This document shows, piece after piece, positions 27,423 to 36,081 of a stretch of 64,000 bases of DNA. Source of the DNA: Oscillospiraceae bacterium (GTDB lineage: Bacteria; Bacillota; Clostridia; Oscillospirales; Ruminococcaceae); NCBI GenBank assembly GCA_022769565.1, contig JALEJQ010000031.1, forward strand, positions 1 through 64,000, written 5' to 3'. How positions within the stretch are numbered: the first letter of the stretch is position 1; every line of letters starts with the position of its first letter. The position numbers and the translations under genes were made by a program. The notes under the pieces were generated by a model. It worked only from the letters and a program-made list of their open reading frames with translations, searched no databases and was not told the DNA's origin.

Positions 27423-28511
27423 TTATTTTACAACGCAGTTCTTTCCGCTGTTTTTTCCTTTGTACAGCTTTTTGTCCGCTGCGGTGATAACGCTGTCCAT
27501 TGTTGACGTTGATGTAAATTCCGAAACACCGAGGGTAAGGGTCACGCTTATATCCTTGCCGTCAAAGGAAAGGCGGCGGCTTTCAACTGCTGCCCTTATC
27601 TTCTCGGCAATGTCCGCAGCTTCGTCAATAGGGCGGCAGGAAAGCATAAGGAATTCCTCGCCTCCCCATCGGCAGACCGTGTCCTCTTCCGGCAGACAGC
27701 CTGCGACTATTTCCGAGACCATTTTCAGCACCTCGTCACCGCATGCGTGACCGTAGGTGTCGTTCACGCCCTTAAAATTGTCAATGTCGCTCATAATAAC
27801 GGAAAATGTGATGTTGTTCTTCACCGCCGAGCTTAAAATAGTATTCATTTTGCGGCGGTTGTAAAGTCCCGTAAGTGCATCAATGCTGGCAAGACTGTCC
27901 AGCTTTTTGTTGTTTTTCTCAAGGTCAAGCTGTGCTATCATTATTTCTGCTGCAAATATATATGAATAAAGTATAAGCAGCGCACAGGTACACATCACGT
28001 TGAAGATATATACCCCACGAACAAAGCCCTCATTTTTAACGGCATACACGGGCTCAAAATAATATGAATACTCCCTGCATATGACAAGTGTGGCAAAGCT
28101 GAGAACTCCGAAGCACACGGCTGTGCGTATGCCCTTTACCGTATCGTCAAGAGCGAACGCCATATCGAAGCCTATAGGTATTATGGCTATAAGATACATT
28201 GAAAATCCGAAATTCCATCCTGCCATATATACCGCAAGGACAGAATGGAGCATTACCTCTATACAGGTATAAATATAGACCTTCATAAAAGATTTTTTCT
28301 TAACAGGTTTCAAGCAAAGGAAATATCCTGCGGCGCTGAAAACATTGTATACTGTCATCGGTAACGAGCCTATATATAAAAATACGAATATCAGCATAAT
28401 GTGTACAGACGCAATGCAGACCGTAAGCAGACTGTATTTCTGCACATCGCTGAATTTTACCGTACCTTTAAGAATTCCTTTAAAGCCGGAAAACAAATTC
28501 AAATGATACAC
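27423..28511 (-). CDS. membrane GGDEF diguanylate cyclase
   Basis: N-term TMs; DALTGLYNRRKM and RWGGEEFLML. Confidence 0.93.
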   Translation of the reverse strand: MYHLNLFSGFKGILKGTVKFSDVQKYSLLTVCIASVHIMLIFVFLYIGSLPMTVYNVFSAAGYFLCLKPVKKKSFMKVYIYTCIEVMLHSVLAVYMAGWNFGFSMYLIAIIPIGFDMAFALDDTVKGIRTAVCFGVLSFATLVICREYSYYFEPVYAVKNEGFVRGVYIFNVMCTCALLILYSYIFAAEIMIAQLDLEKNNKKLDSLASIDALTGLYNRRKMNTILSSAVKNNITFSVIMSDIDNFKGVNDTYGHACGDEVLKMVSEIVAGCLPEEDTVCRWGGEEFLMLSCRPIDEAADIAEKIRAAVESRRLSFDGKDISVTLTLGVSEFTSTSTMDSVITAADKKLYKGKNSGKNCVVK

Positions 28512-28689
28512 CTCCGAAATGTGATGTTCTTTCCGTATGACAGACTGTTATGCGGAAATCCCTATTAATTATTATAATCTTATTTCGTTTTCTTGTCAAT
28601 CAATTTGAGGAATAATGTAAAATCGGGGCGAAAGCCTGTCCTTGGGTTACAAAAGCCTGTCCTTTAGGCTGCTTTTGATAAAATACCTG

Positions 28690-28850
28690 ATACTAATAAC
28701 CATTTAACCTATGGATAAAATACGGCGGATATAATACGCCCACTCTGCGTCAAACTCCCTTGACAGGCGGCAGCCTGCCTGCGGTCGTTTTCCTTGATTG
28801 GTCGTATTCTATCCACCGTCTTTATCCATAGAACAAATGGTTATTAGTAT
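28690..28850 (-). repeat. MITE-like palindromic element, family T (copy 4)
   Basis: ATACTAATAACCATTTAACCTATGG...CCATAGAACAAATGGTTATTAGTAT. Confidence 0.93.
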
Positions 28851-29058
28851 GACAGGCGCAAGTGAATTTGATCCCTTTACGCTTTTTAAACTTCACATTT
28901 CCCATACGGCGGTACGCTATTTTTTAATTTTATTTTAATTTTTATATTTTTTTCAAAAAAACAAGACAAATCATAAAAAATATGTTATAATTATACCAAT
29001 CTATATTATTTTAGGACGCTCTGTACTGTCCGGGCGCCCGGAAAGGAAACGACAGCCT

Positions 29059-29466
29059 ATGATGCACGAAAAATCCTGCGGTGCCATAGTTTACCGAAAG
29101 CATCACGGGAATATCGAAATATTGCTGATAAAGCACGTTAACAGCGGACACTGGTCTTTTCCCAAGGGTCACGTTGAGGACGGAGAGACCGAGATTGAAA
29201 CAGCTTTGCGTGAAATAAAGGAAGAAACCGGGCTTGACGTTATCATTGACCCCACCTTCCGTGAGACCGTTACCTATTTCCCCCGAAAGGACACACAAAA
29301 GGTAGTGGTCTATTTCATTGCAAAGGCTAAAAATTTTGATTATGTTCCGCAGGAAGAAGAAATTGCAGATATAAAGTGGGTAGATGTTGGTTATGCTACG
29401 TCGGTACTTACTTATGAGAACGATAAATCTATCGTTAACAAGGCAAAAAAAGTTATCAAGGACTGA
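29059..29466 (+). CDS. NUDIX hydrolase
   Basis: Nudix box GHVEDGETEIETALREIKEETGL. Confidence 0.93.
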   Translation: MMHEKSCGAIVYRKHHGNIEILLIKHVNSGHWSFPKGHVEDGETEIETALREIKEETGLDVIIDPTFRETVTYFPRKDTQKVVVYFIAKAKNFDYVPQEEEIADIKWVDVGYATSVLTYENDKSIVNKAKKVIKD

Positions 29467-29474
29467 CAAATGCA

Positions 29475-29515
29475 CCGCCGCAGGCTTCAGGGAAAGGTCT
29501 GCGGCGGATTTTTTA
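29475..29515 (+). terminator. rho-independent terminator
   Basis: CCGCCGCAG..CTGCGGCGG + ATTTTTT. Confidence 0.88.
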
Positions 29516-29578
29516 TATAAATATGAATTTAAAGTAAGCAAAGACAGAAAATAAACATATAAATATGAAAAACGAAAG

Positions 29579-30451
29579 GTGCTGTCGCCTGTTATGAAAC
29601 AATATCTGTACAATATGGCAAGGGGAGCGGCTCTCGGCGGTTTTCTGCCCGAAATTGCGGAGTCGATGAGCCGTCTGGAGGTCACGCATTACGATATTTG
29701 CCCCGAAAGGCTGCCACGGGAGTTTGACGGGCTTAAAATAGTGCAGCTTTCCGACCTGCACAATAAAAAATACGGAAGCGGCGATGCTCTGCTTTATGAC
29801 AAAATAGCCGCCTGCGACCCCGATCTTGTGTTTATGACAGGCGATATGATAAGCCACAAAGCGGAAAACGTAGAGGACTTCATCAGTCTGGTGCAAAGGC
29901 TCTGCCGCAAATATCCCGTTTATTACGTCAACGGCAACCACGAATACTCCGATATGTCCCCCGAGCTTTTCGATAAGGCGGCACAGGAGCTTGCAAAAGC
30001 AGGAGCAAAATGCCTTGACAACAGCTGTGTTCTTCTGCGCCGAGGAAACGCAAGGCTGCGGCTGTACGGGCTTAGTTACCATGCAAAATATTATCGGGGA
30101 GTGCGGCAGTATAAGCTGAACTGGGCAAGGTTCCGTGTCCGTGATATGCGGCGCTGCTGCGGAGCAAGACCGCAGGATTTTACCATACTTCTTGCCCATA
30201 ACCCTCTTGATTTTGACGTTCACGCCCAATGGGGAGCAGACCTTTCCTTCGGCGGACACATCCACGGCGGAGTTATACGACTGCCCCTTGTGGGAGGAAT
30301 AATTTCCCCCGAGCTGAGGCTGTTTCCCAAGTATAAGGAAGGAGTGTACCAAAGCGGCGGTTCCCTGCTTGTAGTCAGCAGAGGACTTGGCAGGATAAGG
30401 ATATTCAATCCCCCCGAGCTGGTGTCGGTAACGCTGAGAACGGCGCTATAG
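29579..30451 (+). CDS. metallophosphoesterase
   Basis: IVQLSDLHN...DPDLVFMTGDMI...YVNGNHEY...GGHIHGG motifs. Confidence 0.92.
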   Translation: MLSPVMKQYLYNMARGAALGGFLPEIAESMSRLEVTHYDICPERLPREFDGLKIVQLSDLHNKKYGSGDALLYDKIAACDPDLVFMTGDMISHKAENVEDFISLVQRLCRKYPVYYVNGNHEYSDMSPELFDKAAQELAKAGAKCLDNSCVLLRRGNARLRLYGLSYHAKYYRGVRQYKLNWARFRVRDMRRCCGARPQDFTILLAHNPLDFDVHAQWGADLSFGGHIHGGVIRLPLVGGIISPELRLFPKYKEGVYQSGGSLLVVSRGLGRIRIFNPPELVSVTLRTAL

Positions 30452-30756
30452 GTTGCTGTGCCGAGGCTGTGTTGCAGAAAAACACACTTCGCTGCGCTCC
30501 GCACATTTTATCCGAGGTTACTTTATCTTTATACGATAGAAATAGCGCAATTCACATTAGCCGGTTCAACGAGATCTGTGTTATACAAAACACTACTCGA
30601 TTCCAACTTTTGATGTGAATTGCGCCTTTGGGTTTATTACTTTGCTGTTTTTAACGCAGCTTTGTTATGTGCCTTAGTTTTGGGGATTTCGCTCTCTGCG
30701 GAGAGCGACAAGGGGCTCTCTCGCCAAAGGGACTCGTCCCTTTGGAATCCCATTAT
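30452..30756 (+). repeat. family H solo half-element (copy B)
   Basis: homologous to the right half of copies A and D. Confidence 0.85.
30544..30626. repeat. ~82 bp inverted-repeat unit (B)
   Basis: aGCGCAATTCACAT...ATGTGAATTGCGCC. Confidence 0.93.
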
Positions 30757-30763
30757 TTTACGG

Positions 30764-31906
30764 TCAGCGCTTTTTGCCGTTCAGATCCTTTTCCGTCCAG
30801 CCTACAGAAAGGCGGCGGCATATTTCCGAACCTATTTTTTCAAGAGGCTGCTGTTCTGCACAGGCGCCCAGCTTATAAGCTTCCATAGGCATACCGTAAA
30901 CAACGCAGGTTTCCTTATTCTGCCCTATTGTATATGCGCCCTTATTGTGCATTTTAAGCAGACCCTTTGCGCCGTCTGCGCCCATACCCGTAAGTATTGC
31001 GCCTATGGCTTTATTTCCTGCTGCTTCCGCAACGCTGCTGAAAAGAACATCCACCGAGGGACAATGTCCCGAGACCTTTTCTCCGGGAGTGCTTTTTACA
31101 TAATAGCCTTTTGAATCCTTTTTAAGCTCAAGATGGTATCCTCCTGCGCCTATTATACAAACGCCGTTTTTAAGCCTGTCGCCGTCCTCGGCTTCCTTTA
31201 CCGTCATTGCGCAGCTTTTGTTGAGCCTTTCTGCGTACATTTTAGTGAACACGGGAGGCATATGCTGAACTACTACAACAGGCGGCATATTGTCGGGGAA
31301 CGCCTTTATAACACATTCCAGAGCGTCCGTTCCCCCTGTTGAAGCACCCAGAGCAACTATATATCCGTCCTTGCCCTTTGCCGACGCTCCCGAAATATCT
31401 GACGATGTGGGCAGCTCGGGAACTGCTTTTGCAATGTGCTGTGAGGATGCGGCTGCAGGCGCTGCAGGAGTTACCCCGTCAATGCCCGAACCGTGCCTTT
31501 TGGCGTACTTATCCTTATTCGCTGAGGCAACTATGGCTTTCGTTGCAAGCAGATTGCAGAAAGCGGTCATATCCTTATTGCTTTTGGGTTTGAGCATAAA
31601 AGCTGCCGCCCCTGCGTTTATGACTGCAAGCTCGGAAACGGTCTCCCGTGATGTTACCATAATACAGGGCATAGGGTACTGGGTCATAAGCTGTTCAAGG
31701 AACTCCACACCGTTCATTTTCGGCATTTCCACATCAAGGACAAGCACATCGGGCTTCAGCTCGGTTATTTTTTCCTTTGCCTCAAATGCGTCAGCGGCAG
31801 TGCCGACTATTTCTATGCCCGGGGCGTTCTCAAATTGCTTTTTAAGTGATTCACGGAACAGCTTTGAATCGTCCACCACTAAAAGCCTGACTGTTTTCTT
31901 TACCAT
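30764..31906 (-). CDS. cheB: chemotaxis protein-glutamate methylesterase CheB
   Basis: REC domain plus GASTGGTDALE / VVVQHMPPVFTKMYAERL / LTGMGADGAKGLL. Confidence 0.95.
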   Translation of the reverse strand: MVKKTVRLLVVDDSKLFRESLKKQFENAPGIEIVGTAADAFEAKEKITELKPDVLVLDVEMPKMNGVEFLEQLMTQYPMPCIMVTSRETVSELAVINAGAAAFMLKPKSNKDMTAFCNLLATKAIVASANKDKYAKRHGSGIDGVTPAAPAAASSQHIAKAVPELPTSSDISGASAKGKDGYIVALGASTGGTDALECVIKAFPDNMPPVVVVQHMPPVFTKMYAERLNKSCAMTVKEAEDGDRLKNGVCIIGAGGYHLELKKDSKGYYVKSTPGEKVSGHCPSVDVLFSSVAEAAGNKAIGAILTGMGADGAKGLLKMHNKGAYTIGQNKETCVVYGMPMEAYKLGACAEQQPLEKIGSEICRRLSVGWTEKDLNGKKR

Positions 31907-31928
31907 AATAAATCAAAATGCGGCAATT

Positions 31929-32759
31929 TTATCGGAAGGAAGGTTTTTGGTCGCTGAGTTTGCGGTATATTGCGGGCTTGATGTAGGTATATCGTGTGTT
32001 CTTGCCTACGCTTTCAGCGTGACCGACAAAAAGGTAGCCGCCCTCCTTGGTTACGTCGTAAAATCTTTCGATAAGTGCGTTCTTCGTTTCCATTTCAAAA
32101 TAGATCATAACGTTCCTGCAGCTTATCAGATCGTAGGGCTTTGTGCATACGATCTTATCCATAAGGTTGAACTGTCTGAATTCAACCATATTTCTTATTC
32201 TGTCAATGACCTGATAGGTGTTGTCGTCTATTTTGTTGAAATATTTTTTCAGCCACCTGTCGGGAACGTCCTTTAAAAGGTCGGTGGTGTAGATACCTGC
32301 CTTAGCTTTTTTAAGAACGTCGGTATCAAGGTCTGTTGCAAGTATTTTCAGGTTCCACACAGACGCTTTTGCACCGAAATATTCGTCCATAGTCATAACT
32401 ATGGTATAAGGCTCCTGCCCCGTTGAAGATGCGGCGCACCATATTCTCAGGTCGTGGTTTTTTACGGTCTGTTCAAAATAAGGGAGAAGGGTATCTCTAA
32501 GATAGTCGAAATGCTCCGGCTCCCTTAAAAAGTATGTATGGTTCGTAGTCAGCTTGTTGACCAGCTGCATAGTTTCGTTGCCCGTTTTATCGGCAAAGGC
32601 GAAATCTATGAACTCCTTGAAGCTGCCGAAGCCTCTTGATGTGACCATATTCGACAATCTTCCCTCAATAAGCACACGCTTCTTTTCAAGGTTTATGCCG
32701 TAATTGGATCTCATATAATCGACAAGTCTGCGGAAATCGTCGTCGGTAAGTTTAAGCAT
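31929..32759 (-). CDS. cheR: chemotaxis methyltransferase CheR
   Basis: IWCAASSTGQEPYTIVM; DLISCRNVMIYF. Confidence 0.95.
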   Translation of the reverse strand: MLKLTDDDFRRLVDYMRSNYGINLEKKRVLIEGRLSNMVTSRGFGSFKEFIDFAFADKTGNETMQLVNKLTTNHTYFLREPEHFDYLRDTLLPYFEQTVKNHDLRIWCAASSTGQEPYTIVMTMDEYFGAKASVWNLKILATDLDTDVLKKAKAGIYTTDLLKDVPDRWLKKYFNKIDDNTYQVIDRIRNMVEFRQFNLMDKIVCTKPYDLISCRNVMIYFEMETKNALIERFYDVTKEGGYLFVGHAESVGKNTRYTYIKPAIYRKLSDQKPSFR

Positions 32760-32838
32760 GATGATACGCTCCGTAATTTTGCTTTGTTTTCTGAGGTCGC
32801 CGGGAAAGCGCCGACATATTCCGCCGCTTTCCCGAAGA

Positions 32839-33312
32839 TCAGTTCATTATAAGCTTTGTGCAGTCCAGAAGCAGCTTTATGTTGTCCTCCGAATTGATGA
32901 TGCTCTTTATGTAGCGGTTGGAGTTGACGTTCTTGCAGTCGGGAGTTTTGCTGATGATGGTCTTGTCAACAACAACAACTTCCTGCACTCTGTCAACGAT
33001 TATGCCCACCTGTTCGCCGTTCTCAAATTCAAGAACGATAATGCAGGTCCTGTCATCATAGGGTATCTCCTCCATGCCGAAGCGCTTTCTTACGCTTATA
33101 ACGGGAACAACCTTGCCTCGGATATTTATAACGCCCTTGATGTAATCGGGTATCTTGGGAACAACAGTGATCTGCTCAATGCTGATGATCTCTTTTACAA
33201 ATTCAATTTCTACGCCGTAGGTCTTATCGCCGATAGTGAAGAAGAGTATCTCAACGCCGTCAGCGGCAAAGGCTTTCTTTTTGGTATCGGCGGAATAAAT
33301 AGCTTCGCTCAT
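32839..33312 (-). CDS. cheW: chemotaxis coupling protein CheW
   Basis: FTIGDKTYGVEIEFVKEIISIEQITVVPKIPDYIKGVINIRGKVVPVI. Confidence 0.95.
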   Translation of the reverse strand: MSEAIYSADTKKKAFAADGVEILFFTIGDKTYGVEIEFVKEIISIEQITVVPKIPDYIKGVINIRGKVVPVISVRKRFGMEEIPYDDRTCIIVLEFENGEQVGIIVDRVQEVVVVDKTIISKTPDCKNVNSNRYIKSIINSEDNIKLLLDCTKLIMN

Positions 33313-33340
33313 TTTAACTCATATTCCTTTCGCTGTAAGA

Positions 33341-35749
33341 TTAGAAGTCGCTGATGATGTTGCCTATATCCAGAATAATGGTAATGGAGCCGTCGCCAAG
33401 GATAGAACAGCCTGCCATACCGTGCTGTTTAACATTGAAGTTGTTGAGCAGAGAGGAGAAAGGCTTTACAACTACCTGCTGCTCGCCGATAAGCTCGTCG
33501 GCAAAGATGCAGGCGCACTTGCCCTCCGCTTCAACAAGGATAACGATACCTTCGTAAAGGTCGGATGTGCCGGGAGTAAGGTCATAGGTCTCATACAGTC
33601 TGATAAGAGGGAAGCACTCGCTTCTTATCATTATCATTTCCTTGCCGTCTGTGTCCTTTACAAGCTGGTTGGGCTTTACCTTGAAGGATTCTCTGATAGA
33701 ATTGATAGGGATAGTGAATATGGACTGACCGACGGAAACTTCCATACCGTCCACAATGGAAAGGGAAAGAGGTATCTTGATAGTAAATGCGCTGCCCTCG
33801 CCCCACTTTGAATCAACGGAAACACTTCCGCCTATCTTTTCAATGTTCTTGCGCACAACGTCCATGCCAACGCCTCTGCCGGAATACTCCGTTACCTGTT
33901 CGTTGGTGGAGAAGCCGGGGAGCATTATCATATTGAATATTTCCTTGTCGGTATATTCGCTCATAGGCTTTGTGAGAAGACCGTTCTTTTCAGCCTTTTC
34001 AAGCACTCTTCTTGTATCTATGCCTGCGCCGTCGTCGGCAATGACAATGATTACCTCGTTGGAGGAGTTGTAAGCGGAAAGGGTTATCTTGCCCTTTGCA
34101 GGCTTGCCCCTTGCGATACGGTCTTCAACGTTGTCCTCGATGCCGTGATCCATGGAGTTTCTTACCATATGCATAAGGGGGTCGTTGAGCTGGTCGATAA
34201 TGGACTTGTCAACTTCCGTTTCCTCACCCTCGAAGATAAGGTCAACGTCCTTGTTCAGCTTTACCTTCATATCGCGGACGATACGGGTCATTTTATTGAA
34301 TGCGCCGGAAATAGGCACCATTCGGATAGACATAACGGTGTCCTGAAGCTCGGAATTCAGCTTGCGGAGCTGACGGGCGGACTTCTGGAAATTATCAAGC
34401 CTCAGACCCTTAAGGTCGGGGTTGGAGGTAACCATTGCTTCGGTGATAACAATTTCTCCCACAAGGTCAAGAAGGGTGTCAAGCTTATGCAGATTTACGG
34501 AAATAAGGGACTGCTTTGCGCCGGAACCCTTGTTGCCCAGCATATTGTTTATCTGCTCCACAGATTTCTTTTCTGCGGCAGCAGGAGCGGCAGCCTTAGA
34601 AGCAGCCTGTGCGCCCGTATTTGCGGCAGGAGCGGCAGCCTGTGTGGGAGCAGCAGCCTGAGGTGCGGGAGCGGAAGTGCCGGAGGAAAGTATCTCGCAG
34701 CGCTTTACGTTGGGGCTGGAATGGATGGTTCTTATAACAGCCTTGGGGTCGTTTGCCTCAAAATGCAGCATAAAGCCGTTGTCTATGATAGTCTGCGCAG
34801 CTGCGGAGTTGTTCTCTATATCGGCAGGCTCGTAGGTGAGCTTTGTGCAGCTGTCCTTGATATTGTTGACAACGATGAGCGCACGGAGATTTTCCATTTT
34901 GCACTCTTCCTCGAAGGTCACCTTAACGTTTATGGTGCCGGTAAGCTCGATAACAGCCCCCATTTCAAGGACTTCGTAGGATTTTACGTTTGAAGTTTCG
35001 CCGATAAGGTTAAGTATGGAGTCGATGTCCATATCACAGGAAGGCTTGAACTTAACGATAAAGCCGTTTTCGATAATGTCCTTTGCGGTATCGGGGTTGT
35101 TTTCGATGTCCGCAGGGATATATTCCAGCTTGTCGCAGTCCTCGGCAATTTTATTTACAACGAGGAGCGCACGGAGATTCTCCATTTTGCAGTCGTCATC
35201 AAAGATTATCTTTACGGTGGTAAGCTCATGACCTGCGGAAGCCTGAGGCTGTGCTGCAGCAGACGGAGCGGAAGACGCAGCAGGTGCAGAAGCAGCAGGA
35301 GCCGCATCAGCCGCAGGCGCACTGCCGCCGTTCTTAAGGGCAGCGGCAAAGGCCTTTATCTTGTTCATAGCGTCACTGAAATCGGTGGGAGTGTATTCTT
35401 CCTCCTGTATAAGCTCTATCTCCGCTTTAAGCAGGTCGGAAGCGTTGAACACAAGGTCGTAAAGGCTTCTCATATCGCTTATAACGGGGTTTTCCTCTCT
35501 GATTATGTAGAACATATCCTCGATGCTGTGGGCGAGCTTGGACATATTGTCAAGACCCATCATTGCCGAGGAGCCTTTTATGGTGTGCATCGTGCGGAAT
35601 ATCTCGTTTATTTCCTCCGAGGAAAATCCGCTTTCGTTTTCGGTTTTCATAAGTATCTGGTCAAGCTGTTCCAGCAGGGAAGTGGACTCGAATATAAACA
35701 TATCCACCATTGATTCCATGCCGGCTTCAAATTTTGCCATATAAAACAC
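33341..35749 (-). CDS. cheA: chemotaxis histidine kinase CheA
   Basis: HPt (MHTIKGSSAMMGL), dimerisation, HATPase and CheW-like C-terminus; RBS present. Confidence 0.96.
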   Translation of the reverse strand: MFYMAKFEAGMESMVDMFIFESTSLLEQLDQILMKTENESGFSSEEINEIFRTMHTIKGSSAMMGLDNMSKLAHSIEDMFYIIREENPVISDMRSLYDLVFNASDLLKAEIELIQEEEYTPTDFSDAMNKIKAFAAALKNGGSAPAADAAPAASAPAASSAPSAAAQPQASAGHELTTVKIIFDDDCKMENLRALLVVNKIAEDCDKLEYIPADIENNPDTAKDIIENGFIVKFKPSCDMDIDSILNLIGETSNVKSYEVLEMGAVIELTGTINVKVTFEEECKMENLRALIVVNNIKDSCTKLTYEPADIENNSAAAQTIIDNGFMLHFEANDPKAVIRTIHSSPNVKRCEILSSGTSAPAPQAAAPTQAAAPAANTGAQAASKAAAPAAAEKKSVEQINNMLGNKGSGAKQSLISVNLHKLDTLLDLVGEIVITEAMVTSNPDLKGLRLDNFQKSARQLRKLNSELQDTVMSIRMVPISGAFNKMTRIVRDMKVKLNKDVDLIFEGEETEVDKSIIDQLNDPLMHMVRNSMDHGIEDNVEDRIARGKPAKGKITLSAYNSSNEVIIVIADDGAGIDTRRVLEKAEKNGLLTKPMSEYTDKEIFNMIMLPGFSTNEQVTEYSGRGVGMDVVRKNIEKIGGSVSVDSKWGEGSAFTIKIPLSLSIVDGMEVSVGQSIFTIPINSIRESFKVKPNQLVKDTDGKEMIMIRSECFPLIRLYETYDLTPGTSDLYEGIVILVEAEGKCACIFADELIGEQQVVVKPFSSLLNNFNVKQHGMAGCSILGDGSITIILDIGNIISDF

Positions 35750-36081
35750 CTGCCTGTCTGCATTTTTTGTATTTTTGACGGTTTTATTGAAAACGGGTCT
35801 TGCCGTTCGCCTTCAATAATGGTATAATAAGTATATTATAAGTAATAAAGCTGCCGTCTGCACTATATATTTTATATTATACTACAAAAATTTCATAACT
35901 ACAAGTCAAAATCTTCAATATAAGAGATTCTGATGTAAAAATTTTTGAAAAGATTTTCGGTCATTTTTAACAAATTTGTACAAAAAACGGCTTGCTTTAT
36001 GTATATCCAAAGTCAATTGAGCAGATACAAAAATCAATGTGGAAAACTCAATAAAAATGTGCAAAACGACGAAAGGGGTAT

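Noticed and set aside
34145-34993. 282-aa plus-strand ORF across cheA
   Set aside because: Shadow ORF over the Ala-rich cheA linker; not coding.
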